From assembly GCA_018350325.1 (NCBI GenBank), contig JAEVLN010000022.1, forward strand, positions 1 to 64,000: DNA of 64,000 nt. The letters are read 5' to 3'. The notes beneath the pieces were generated by a model. The model searched no databases and had not been told where the DNA came from. It worked only from the letters and a program-made list of their open reading frames with translations. Every line of letters starts with the position of its first letter. Positions within the stretch are counted from its first letter, which is position 1. The DNA is from Globodera rostochiensis (taxonomy: Eukaryota; Nematoda; Chromadorea; Rhabditida; Heteroderidae). Made by a program: the position numbers and the translations under genes. This document shows positions 23,860 to 34,278 of the stretch, one piece after another.

Positions 23860-25157
23860 GAGCGGCCCGTTTGAGTCTGGCCATTTGAGTCTGGGCCACT
23901 TGAGTCTGGCCATTTGAGTCTGGTGGCCACTTGAGTCTGGTGGCCACTTGAGTCTGGTTAGAGGGATTGAACTTAAATTTTGTAAAATAAAAAGTCAAGA
24001 AACATATCCTAAAAAATATAACTTTCTTAAACAAAAAAAATGGTAATGGCTGTCTTATATAGGTCACAAATTTTTAAAAAAATCAGTTTAATGTAATTCT
24101 GAGAAATACTCCAGGGTTATCGAGGCCGCTGATCACCAGGGATGCTACTTTTAGGTAAATACCTATTTTTTCTGCGAACTTGGCACGCTGAGTTAAGCAC
24201 AAAAAACACATTTTTAGCTCAATTTGAAGCTCCTAGAATGGACTTTATAATAACTATTTTTACCTATTTCGGCTTTTTTCTACCTATTACCTAGGTACCT
24301 ATTTTTCTACCTATTTCGACCTTTTTGTTACCTATTTTCAGGTTTTTGAATTTTTTTAATATAATTCTGCTGAAAATGCCAAAAAAAAGCCAAAATGTGC
24401 ACCAAAAATACCGAAAAATGGCAATTCCGGTAGTTTTAAACGCCAGGTCAACTCATCACTCTGGCCGCCATTTGGGCGCGGCCTTTTCAGCGCCGAATTT
24501 GTTTCCTTATTTTTATGCGAGTTTTATGGATTTTTTTCGAAAATGACTAAAAGGCTATCGTTAAATATGAATTATTTTTTAAAAACAGTCAGAAATCGAT
24601 GAAAAATGCCAAAATATGCTCGAAACCCCAAAATATGCTTTTATTTATAATCCCTTTTTTTGTTTGGTGTTTAAAAATTTTCGGTAAAAATTTTTTACTT
24701 ACCTATTTTTGTACCTATTTCATGGTTTTTGTACCTATTTAGTACCTATTTTGGCATTTTTTCTCACCTATTTAGGTACCTATTCTCCAATTTTTCTTAC
24801 CTAAAAGTAGCATCCCTGCTGATCACGAATATGACTATCAGATTTATCATTTGACATCATCTAATCTATGATTGATTTTAAATGATTTTTTGGAAAAATT
24901 TTTATCCGAATCTAACCTCCTTTCCAACAATTCCTAACCCCGGACCCGAACCAGGGTGGCTTAGGCCTAAGCCTAACGAACTCCAAATACCATTTTTTGT
25001 TTCAGAAAGATATTTTTTAGGGTATGTTGCTTGACTTTTATTTTATAAGATTCAATTTTAAAAAATTTCCCTCTAACCAGATTCAATGGCCAGACTCAAG
25101 TGGCCACCAGACTCAAATGGCCAGACTCAAGTGGCCAGACTCAAACGACCCCTACCG
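23860..25157. mobile_element. Foldback element with TTGAGTCTGGCC-word arms
   Basis: The left arm (23868-23955) repeats ttgagtctggcca; the right arm (25085-25145) repeats the complement tggccagactcaa. The element is flanked by a direct repeat tcaaaacccgg at 23849-23859 and 25158-25168, a possible 11-bp target-site duplication. The interior contains a complete nested element at 24137-24818. No transposase gene was seen. Confidence 0.7.
24137..24818. mobile_element. hAT-like non-autonomous element with 8-bp target duplication
   Basis: Terminal inverted repeats are CAGGGATGCTACTTTTAGGT at the left and its complement ending agtagcatccctg at the right. The flanks are ctgatcac on both sides (24129-24136 and 24819-24826), an exact 8-bp target-site duplication typical of hAT transposons. 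The subterminal parts are arrays of tacctattttt. The element sits inside the foldback element at 23860-25157. Confidence 0.8.
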
Positions 25158-25202
25158 TCAAAACCCGGTTCAAACTTATTTTTGACCTATTTTTTCGTGC
25201 AC

Positions 25203-25645
25203 AGCTCGCAGATTTGATGCTTTAGCATCTTTTTGGTGTTTTTTGAAAGTCAATGATGCTAAAAATTTAAAATGATGCTTTGATGCTTTTTGTTGTTTTT
25301 TTGGTTTTTTAGTGTTTTTCTGAGAATTTCACTAGTAGAATGCAAATCTTCTATTAAAATTTTGAATATTTGTAATGTTCATCCATTTTTCTCTGTATTT
25401 TCATTTTTAATTTAAAAGCTTGTTCGGTTTTGAAATAATTGGGAATTTTCTTAATAAAACCTCATTTTCCATTTTTTTTAATCTAAAAAAGTATCACATT
25501 TTCTGCAAATTTAGTTGCAATCCGGACACCCATTTTTACAAAATAAAAAACCGCATCTATTATTTACCGGTTAAACAAACGTTTTTAAAAAATGATACTT
25601 TTTTGGTCCCAAATGTTTTTGAAAATGTTCATCTGCGAGCCCTGG
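25203..25645. mobile_element. Possible inverted-repeat element with GATGCTTT words
   Basis: gctcgcagat at the left is matched by atctgcgagccctgg at the right. Near the left end gatgctttagcatc and aaaatgatgctttgatgc recur. I found no clear target duplication, and the left terminus lacks the GG present at the right. Confidence 0.45.
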
Positions 25646-27544
25646 TTATAACCCTTTTATTGGGTTTGTCCGATTTTGGCTTACCGGACATTTTGTCCAC
25701 GTGCGGGTTTCCCCGCTATCGCACCTTTTGTCATTTTCCCCATTACCGGACATTTTGTCGTCGCTTCATTTTTTTTGTTCCAGCCAACTGAGGTTTTTGA
25801 AAAATTTCACCTGCCATCATAGTTTTAACTTTATCTGATGTCTTTGTGTGTCACTGTTCATTTTTTATTTGGTTTTTACTCTTCTTCCATTTGCTTATCC
25901 CACATCCATCCGTCGTCGACTGCCTTGCCCGCTCCCCTTCTCCCCCACATCTGTTCCCTCCTCTTCATTCATCCCCATCAATCGGTAGTTGTGAACGGGA
26001 GTGGATGCGGGGGGGGGGGGGGGGTCATCAACGAAAGACGCCATCCTCTTGGTGTGGGGTTGGGCGCTGTGCTCCCCCATCCTCTGCTGGGGGAAGGAGG
26101 CTCCCCCCCCCCCCCTCCCCTCCCCTCCCCTCCCCCCCCTCCCCTCCCCCTGCCTGGGCGTACCATCCGCGGCGTACCATCCCTCTCCCTCCTCGCCCTC
26201 GCTCTTCGGATGACCCTTATGTTGTCTGCGATGCCCTCTTTCTTTGTCCGTCTTTCCCTGCGGTCTCTTGCATTCTCTCTTTGTCGGCCTTGTACTATTT
26301 CCTCCTATTCAAGTCAAAACCCTTTGGCGATGAGGGTCAAAACAACGCCATCGCCCCTGAACAGCCGACCGGCCTCGTTTTGGAAGCGGACGTACGGTCG
26401 GATGGATGGCGTCCTCTCCCCTTCCGCCGCTGTCGACCTCTCTCATTCCCTTCCCAATCTTCCTCATCCTCCAAAACTGACCGTCAGGCGGGGACGTCTC
26501 ATAAAGAAGCGACGGTTCGAATTGGGCGGTCCCATTGGACACCCAACTGCTGCTGATGGTACCCCTACCCACCGACCCCCCCTCCCCCTCTCCTCCCCCA
26601 CATTCTCTGCCCTTCTTCCCCTCCTTCCATCCGTGTCCGCTGTGTTCACCTTTAGCAAAAAACATTTGGGACGACGCGGGTCACCGAGCTCCTCCTCCTT
26701 ACCCCCCCCCCCCGCCGTTCTTCCCCCTGCCAAGGTATAGGAGACCCGTCATTCATTTATCCCTCCAACTCTCATTATTCCATCCATGTTTGTCCGCTGA
26801 ACCTCCCAAAATTATTCGCTTTGCATCTGAGTATTTCTGGTACGTCGCGTCATAAACATTCCTAAAACAAATTTACTCCATTTCAAATTTCCTTGTTGCC
26901 AGTTAAAGTGTTCGTGAATGTACTCTGGTGGCCACTGTTCAGGACAGGTCACCGGGTATTCATTCATCGATCACTTAATGGCAAATTATTCATTCCACGC
27001 TCACATTATTTGTCGACACACCGGCGGAACTATTGTCTCAAACAGAACGGATCAATCTAGGCCGTTGGTGAATGTGGGGGAGGGGGGAGGGTGGTTCGTG
27101 GTTTCGGTAATATGTTTTGATCCACGAGATTTAAATTTGGGGGAGGTGCAAAAATTGGTGTTATTGTCCGTCATACTGCTTCGGGTTCGTTTTTCGGATT
27201 TTAGCTTCGAACTGGGTTCAGAGAATGTTTGTCCCATTCGCGTCAATGGTCAGCCTTTCGTCCGACTGCCACTACAGCTCAAACATCAATTGGCACATTG
27301 GATGGAAAACATAACACACCAGCAGGAAGTGTACAAACTAAAGATTTTGGTTTTCCCTTGTTTCTACCGATAAATGTTCCATCCCCAGAAAGGATAATAC
27401 GATAAAATGCGCAAAATCATCCAATCCGATAATTAACTCAAAAATGTTTACATTAAATAGCGTTAAGAAAGACACGGTCAAAGAAGTAACATAGGCTCAG
27501 AGTATAAGTTAACCAGCAAAGCATCCTGCAAGTCCAACAGCAAT

Positions 27545-28645
27545 TTACCGCTCCTCCTTCAAAGCTTTACGAACTTCCAATTTTGCCGCTACGTCCTTGA
27601 TTTTGCGGGTGGCCGCCTAAAAATAAAGAGTTTAAATGCACTTGTACGACGTACGCTTTGGCCAAGGGGGGGGGTATGAGGAAGAATTTCGATACGATCG
27701 ACTATTTACTCCAGAAAAAACACTATTTTGAAAAACATTAATAAGAAATGAGTTTTTTCAATTATTTTGTGTTGATTTCTTAAAATTTTGAATTCCAGAT
27801 TGGACATTTTCGGCATCTGGTTACATTCTGGCACAAAATCTACAGTTCTAAAATCTAACCAAAGCAAACATTTTTGATACATTTGAAAGCGTGCGATGAG
27901 TAGAAACACTCAGAAGCAAATCTAAGCTATTGGACAATATCAAGCCGGTTTCTGGGCATAACTTTTTTGGGGATTGTCCAATAGCTTAGCTTTTGCGTTT
28001 TAAGCAGGGATGGGAATCAAGGTGTCTTTATCGCAATTGCGGGGGGGGGGGGGTAGGGGTCGGCGGTGCCGATAGGCGCCGCCGAGAAAATTTTAGAATT
28101 TTTGACTCAATTTGTTTTTAAAAAAGAAAATTTTGCTGAATTTTAAAATGATCACGCGATCTTAATCGCATTTATCGCCTTTGGGCAGATCGCCGATCGC
28201 TTTTTTTTACCGGCGCGATTCCCATCCCTGGTTTGAAGACTTCTACCCATTTCACGCTTTCAATGGCACCAGATTTGAAAGAAGTTATAATCTGTCCCCG
28301 GCTAATCTAAATATCCAACCTTGATTTTCTCCAACTGATCAATTTTTTTCTGACGATAAGAAATTTTCTTCTGTAGCTCAGATGGTACTTGAACTCCCGA
28401 ACTGCTCAATCCTGAAAACAACATAAGATAAGATTGATTTTCAGAATTTTAAAAACAACCATTACAACGGAATTTCATTTATTGTTATTTTAGATAGAAA
28501 AACCCCTTGAAAAGTGGAACAGATCGGCCCGGAACGAATTGTCCAATAACAACATTCTGAGTTATTTAAAGAAATCACCTGAAGTGTTGTTGGAGGAACG
28601 CCGTCGCTCGAGAAGCTCACGCGTTTTAGAAATATTCAATGTCAT
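27545..28645 (-). CDS. Small coiled-coil protein, function unknown
   Basis: Three exons (28645-28579, 28411-28320, 27616-27545) join in phase to a 76-residue protein. It begins MTLNISKTRELLERRR, has a Ser-rich linker, and then a highly charged amphipathic segment (KISYRQKKIDQLEKIK, then DVAAKLEVRKALKEER) ending at TAA. Splice sites are canonical (g/gtgatt, ttttcag, aag/gttgga, tttttag). It looks like a small coiled-coil adaptor or complex subunit. I do not recognise the family. The second intron (27617-28319) holds a short palindromic element and a hAT-like MITE. Confidence 0.65.
27917..27993. repeat. Short palindromic element
   Basis: taagctattggacaat at the left and attgtccaatagcttag at the right form a hairpin with about 35 bp of loop. 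It lies in an intron of the small coiled-coil gene, directly beside the hAT-like MITE. Confidence 0.75.
28005..28230. mobile_element. 226-bp hAT-like MITE
   Basis: Inverted ends are CAGGGATGGGAATC and its complement gattcccatccctg. Flanks are gttttaag and gtttgaag, an 8-bp target duplication with one mismatch. The interior includes ggtcggcggtgccgatag followed by gcgccgccgagaaaattt; a similar stretch occurs at 48955-49005 in a mig-15 intron. Confidence 0.75.
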
Positions 28646-29779
28646 TTTGTGATTATTCGACAACGGAATCCAAATTGTTCTTCTTAAAATACGTTTTAAA
28701 GCAGGGGTAGCCAGGTGGGGGGCTTTGAAACAATAGAAATTAAAATTTAAAGCGTTTTGGTTGAAATTTTCGAAAATTAATGAAAACTTAATGGAATTGC
28801 ACAAAAAACACAATTTGTTTAAATGGTTTTGGCGTTATGATTTGCACAAATGAATTAATTCGCTTTTTTTCTTTTGCCGTTCATGTGAACGGTTTTTTCG
28901 GAAAATACTTTGAAGGCCGACTGCGTACCAAGTTTAAAACAAAAAAATATAGCGATGTAAAGAGTGATTGGATCGTTGAGTTTTGGACTAACGGCGCGGC
29001 CTCCTCTCGTAACTGAACAATTTTTGGGTTCACATAATTTACTAAAAAAAATCGAAGAAACTGGCCAAATACGGCAAAGAACGGACTTCATTTTGTTTGG
29101 TTGTTTTTTAAAAGATCACACATTTCAATTTTATCTCCTCCTCCCCACAAGCGTTACCCACTCTCACACACAGATCATCTGCCCATCCTTCTCTCTCATT
29201 TAATTGTCGATGGCACTCATATTAGCGTCAGACACACAGAGGACAAAACATTTTAATCACTCCGCTCGCCCTTTCGGTCAAACGAATGAAAGAGAAAAGA
29301 AAAGAAAAGCGGTAAAAGAAAGGAAAAGAAAGATTTGCCAATTGTCTCCGTCCGTCTGTCCGATCAATGAATCGAAAGAATGGGAAGAGGGAAGAAAAAG
29401 GGGCTGTTTGGAACTTAGAAGGGAATTGAGAATCAACGGACGAAAGGAATGAATGAGTAGGAGTAGAAGCAAGGAATGAAAGGAAATTGAGCCAAAATTA
29501 GCCAGAGTGAGAGGAAGTTCTTGATCGGAGGGGGGGGGGGGATGAAGCCGATCGATTCCTATCTTTCTCAAATTCTTCCGATCACAGCGTAATTCTCTGT
29601 TCGGGACTGATATTTTTTAAAGATGTTTTGTTGTCATCATTGAATTTGCTTTTCATTGTATGTAAATGCCCTAATTTTTCTTGGATCATTCTTTGTCCTC
29701 TTTCCGCTAAGCCCGCTAAATCCCCCCTAACAAAAAATGTGTTTAGAATAGAGACGACGATCTCTTCTACTTTGGCGTA
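28646..29779. other. Intergenic
   Basis: AT-rich sequence, then a purine-rich stretch at 29280-29480 and a G run at 29530. An antisense frame at 29815-29582 is open for 77 codons but overlaps the start of the next gene. No feature is supported. Confidence 0.6.
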
Positions 29780-31185
29780 ATGGACCATCTCATCATCACC
29801 CCCGCCCATCACCATGTCTCACCTTTGGTCCGTTCTCGTTCGCGCTCCGAGACTCGGGCCGGCACATTTGTTGGCTACCGTCGCACGTTTGTTGACGATT
29901 TGGCTAATGCCAATGGTTATGCTGGTACCTGTTTTTAGGCGGTCCGCCTCATTCACTTCAAACAGTGCCGGAGGCTTCACCCTACCCAGCTACGGTACAC
30001 ATAATATCTCACCCATTCAGAGGCTTTAGTTTTGGTCTAACCTAGCTATATGCTTTAAAAACTTTCCATTCTCGATCAACCAGATCTTGAGAAGGAAGGA
30101 ATAGACTATTTAATTTTTGAGTCATCCACGACCTTTGGCATGCCTTTCCAATTGTCGGGGCTTATGTATAATCATTATTCTTAAGGATATGGCGGTGGAT
30201 ACATGGCCAGATCGTTGAGCAGATCAAGTGCGTAATGGCTTTTCAATCAACCTTTTTGTGTTTTCAGATTCGTCTTTGTCCTTATTTGGCCGGGGATTAC
30301 ACTCAAGCGCTCTCGACAAAACTCCACCGTTTCACAATATCGCCGTTCAACGGCCAACGCCCCACTACACGGATAAATGTCGGATTAACCAAAATCCAAA
30401 GTTTAAAGCACAACGGTTGTCCTTCCTTAGATCCATTCGTCCGCTACAGTTATGGCAATATTGAGACCGGATTGGCCATTAAAACGCAAACAGAAATGGT
30501 AATAAACACTCAAAACGGGAAATAATGAAACCAATTGCCTCTTGAATAAGGGACGGACGACGTTTAAGCCTTTTGAGAGATGTTTTTGCATTTACTGTCC
30601 CTCCCCCCAATTCAGAAGTCACCCAATTACTACGGCATAAGGGACACTGGTACGAAGCGATGGCTGGAGGGGTTGGTGATGTGTTTGGCGAGTGCAAGTG
30701 TATTTTAACCGTTCAGCAAGTTGAATACGTACAATACCGGCATCTTCTCAAGGCGCGTGTCGAGGGAGCCGTCCATCGAAAGGCCGTTGGCGCCCACCCG
30801 TTCTTATGTCAAGTATCCGATTAATTTAGGCCAATATCGGCAACACTTTGAAGGTACATGCCAACGGAGGATGCCGTAGATCTGTTCAAGAAAAAGTGCA
30901 TGACAGTCAGCACCCTGTCCAAGTATTGGTGCGTTGAAAGAGCTATAAGGAAAAACGAAAGCATTCATCAGGACCCTTTACTCCTAAAATAGGCTCCAAT
31001 CGTCCGGATCCACCAGCCGCTTCAACACATCCGCCTACCGCACTTACGGCCGGCCCTCCTCGGTGTCCACGCTGACCGGCTCGTACTCCACCCGCTATAA
31101 CGCTCCGCCAACTTCGACCAGTTATGCCGCCTACCGCCCCACCAAATATTACTCCAGGGTGGCCAATTCGCTGACGGCCTTCTGA
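29780..31185 (+). CDS. Ser/Tyr/Arg-rich protein, function unknown
   Basis: Nine exons (29780-29886, 29939-29994, 30186-30227, 30268-30378, 30431-30498, 30616-30671, 30717-30812, 30854-30928, 30993-31185) keep phase throughout and give about 267 residues. The N-terminus has RSRSRSETRAG and GYGGGYMARSLSRS. The middle has YPFVRYSYGNIETGLAIKT and NYYGIRDTGTKRWLEGKL. Near the end MPTEDAVDLFKKKCMTVST reads as a structured helix. The tail is very rich in Ser, Tyr, Arg and Thr and ends in TAF. No signal peptide or TM segment is seen. The composition suggests a cytoskeletal or scaffold protein with phosphorylation sites, but I do not recognise it. The start codon is uncertain because an upstream exon cannot be excluded. 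Confidence 0.7.
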
Positions 31186-34100
31186 CCCGGGGACCAAATT
31201 GCGGGGGTAACAATCCTTCGATCGGCCGATTGATCGACCCGTTAGCTCCTCAGCTGATGAAGGACCAAATTCATCACACCACACAAATCAATCCCGAGTT
31301 TTAATGTCCATTCTCGCCAGCCCAATCTTTTTATGTGACCATGGCATTAAAATTTACCGAAAAATTGTGTTGTACCGATACTGATCAAACTCAATCAATG
31401 GACATTGCAATTTTTGTTTATAACAAAAACGTTCCGGTGAAAAAGAAAATTTTACTACAAATGTCTGTAGGTACTATAGAAAGAAGTTATTCACGCCAAG
31501 AAAGGATGAAAATAGTGATTTTCACACGCTCCCGGTTTTTAAAACGTCGAAATCCCGATCCCGGCTTTCATGCTCCCAAATCCCGGTCCCGGCATATTCT
31601 AGTTGCAATTAGTCTTGGATAAATAGGAGCTTATAAATGATAATAACGATTTGGTCCAGTGGGAAAAGTGTTTTGATTTTTTTGGTAATATTAAAAAATC
31701 CCGCAGCGGGACCCCGCAAATGCGATTTTGCCGCACTCTAATATAAATTTGACTTTGTTGATTTGGTTATTTAAAAAGGAAAATTGGCGAAATGTCAGCC
31801 GCAAATGTCTTATTTTGGCTGGGGCCGCAAATGTCTTATTTTGGCTGGGGCCGCAAATGTCTGAAAAGGGATATAAAATCTCTTCACATTTTGGCCGCAA
31901 ATGTCCGGGGTGCAAATGTCTGAAAAAGGGATATAAAATCTCTTCACATTTTGGCCGCAATGTCCGGGATGCAAATGTCCGGGGTGCAAATGTCCGGACA
32001 AATGTCCGGGGTGCAAATGTCCGGGGTGCAAATGTCTGGCCGCAAGTGTCCAGCCGCAAATGTCTTATTTTGGCTGGGGCCGCAAATGTCTTATTTTGGC
32101 TGGGGCCGCAAATGTCTGGGGCGCAAATGTCTGAAAAAGGGATATAAAATCTCTTCACATTTTGGCCGCAAATGTCCGGGATGCAAATGTCCGGACAAAT
32201 GTCCGGGGTGCAAATGTCTGGCCGCAAGTGTCCAGCCGCAAATGTCTTATTTTGGCTGTTGCCGCAAATGCCTGAGCCGCAAATGTCTGGAGTGCAAATG
32301 TCGGGGGTGCAAATGTCGGGACACGGGGAGGGCTCCGGCCGTCGGGAAAATTGAAAATTTTATATACACAATGCCCAACACGAATATTTCCATTAAAACC
32401 TACAAACTTTCAACCTCCGGCTGAATGGCTATTTTCAAGTACATTCTTGAAAATAAGTACATTTTTATTTTTAAGCACGGGGGTCTATTTTCAAGCACTG
32501 TACTTGCCATTCAAGTACGAATCCGAACCCTGTTCTACATATTTCCCTTCTTCTCTTCACACGACACACACACATCTTTTTTTCTTTTCCCTGTTTGTAT
32601 GAAAACGAATCTAGAGAAGTGTTTTTTGGAAGGTTGATTTTTCACAACTATTTTTGCTACAAAGTTCGTCGACTTGTATAAAATCTATGATTTCAACATC
32701 TGTGATTTTTTATAGCTTTTTAAAATTTGTTAGGGTTTTTATAAAAATGTTTCTAGGGGTTAAGGGGATTTTTTTTTGTTGGATCAGTAAACTTTACTAT
32801 TATCGTCACTAAAATGTCGGGTTTTTGCCAATTCGGGAATTTTGGTTTTTTGCTTACAAATTAGTCGACAAAATGTCGCGTAGACGAAAAGTCGTATTTT
32901 GGCTTAGTCGACGCGTCAATAAAATGTTAGCCTGCCCTTTCTGTGGGTAAATACCCAACTCGCTACTTTGTCCCGACTCGCTACCCCTTTTTTACTTGTT
33001 CAAAAACCTTACAATTAAAAATGCATGTATTTCTCATCTACTCGATGAGACAAAACGAATGGTACCATTTTTAGGCTCGAGTAACAACCATGAGCAGATT
33101 TTAAAAAATAGCGAGTCGGGGTTCGTCCATTTCTGTGATGTGAGAAAATGTTTTTCAGAGATGGTCCCTTTCCTCTCGTCCCCTTTCGTTGAATGGACAC
33201 CCCCCCCCCTTTTTCTTTTATCTCCCTGCCCACATCCCCCCCCCCCCTTCCATCCATTTCAAGCCACCCCGCCTGCCAATCGACGAGGAGGAAATTCGCG
33301 CTCGTCGTGCTGCTCCTTCACTCTATCCTCCCACTCTTCGTCTTTCTATCCACACTCTCTGTCCCATCTGCTTCTCGCGCCACCTGCTATTCCCCCCCCC
33401 CTTCCCCGCAGGGCGTCGTCGCTCATCGTCCGCCTCGGGGATGGGGGTGCACTTTCAGTAGGCATCGTCACCCACCACTCTGCCTTCAGAATTGCTCGCA
33501 CTTCTCTTTCCTTCCTACTTTTCTCTTTTCTGACTGTCTGCTGTTTCCAACTTCCACATGCTCTGCACGCCCTTTCATGTCAACATCTATGCTCGACTTG
33601 CTGCTCTCCTTCTCTAGCCTACTCCCTCATCTCTATTCGTCCGCCCGAATTGTCGACGTCGTTGTCAAAAGCTCCCCTTGTGAGCCTTTCTGCAGTGGGG
33701 AGGACGTGTCCTCCTTCCTCACTCCCAACCCTATCGTCGTGTCTAGGGACCGTCTCACATTTATCCCTTCGGGTGTTTTCTCTTCGGGACCCTTCCCCTA
33801 GCCCCTGCCCTGCCACCTTCTAGCAAAAAAAAAATCGCGGAACTTAAGAAATTTCCGCAAAATCCTTTAACGAGCGTTGGAGGGACCAAGCCGGGCAGCG
33901 GATGACCTGAATGAACCAGACAGAACAACTTACATATGTTTACACATTTCATCTATTTTACTAAGTTCCAGGCAAGCTCAGGGCACCACACAATTACTCC
34001 ACACGAATATTTCTTCCACCAATTTCTTTCCACCCAACAAATTATTCGCCGTCAAAATCAAAACCGTCAATTGTCTTAATATTCCATTCACCACACATCA

Positions 34101-34278
34101 CATCACCATTCATTGGATACATTTCATCGTTGACAAACTCCCCGAAGAACTCCTCCGTAAATCTCCAAGCAATTCGCCCATTTGTCTTATGCCCTCTCTG
34201 TACGGCATCCTTTTGCCACCACTAACAACTTTTGCAGAAACATCCCGCCAAATTGGTGAAGAAGCCGCTTGAAGAAAG
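31186..34278. other. Intergenic with word-array repeats
   Basis: Contains a GC-rich word patch at 31535-31600 (aatcccg, cggtcccgg), the large GCAAATGTC array at 31797-32330 and a second array of aaaatgtcg words at 32812-32935. An inverted pair of gcgagtcggg/cccgactcgc lies at 32955-33125, followed by C/T-rich low complexity at 33190-33820. Frames at 33193-33823 and 33877-34272 are open but show no motif. Confidence 0.7.
31797..32330. repeat. Higher-order array of GCAAATGTC words
   Basis: The word gcaaatgtc recurs about every 9-26 bp, in three contexts: followed by ttattttggctggggcc, by cggggt, or by tgaaaaagggatataaaatc. Blocks of about 150-200 bp repeat in the same order, so it is a tandem array with internal structure. 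All copies have the same orientation. Confidence 0.85.

Larger units (their letters stand above)
20802..27544. other. Repeat-rich intergenic region
   Basis: No gene is supported. Poly-G runs occur at 20956, 21481 and 21600, and word-array foldback elements lie at 22250-22720, 22747-23478 and 23860-25157. The last has a hAT-like element nested in it. A further inverted repeat (25203-25645) and a word array around 25665-25780 follow. Long frames at 25838-26740 are C/T-rich low complexity. A 151-residue open frame at 26918-27373 has no motif I recognise. Confidence 0.7.

Noticed and set aside
25838..26740. 300-codon open frame on the + strand
   Set aside because: It runs through C/T-rich low complexity, is Ser/Pro/Leu-rich in all frames, and includes poly-G and poly-C runs. 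Overlapping frames are equally long.
29582..29815. 77-codon frame on the minus strand
   Set aside because: Overlaps antisense with the start of the spliced + strand gene at 29780, which has much stronger support.
33193..33823. 200-275 codon frames in C/T-rich DNA
   Set aside because: Composition-driven: pyrimidine-rich DNA lacks stop codons. No motif and no splice context.
33877..34272. 131-codon frame directly upstream of the LisH gene
   Set aside because: Ends 7 bp before the LisH start with no motif; more likely 5' UTR.
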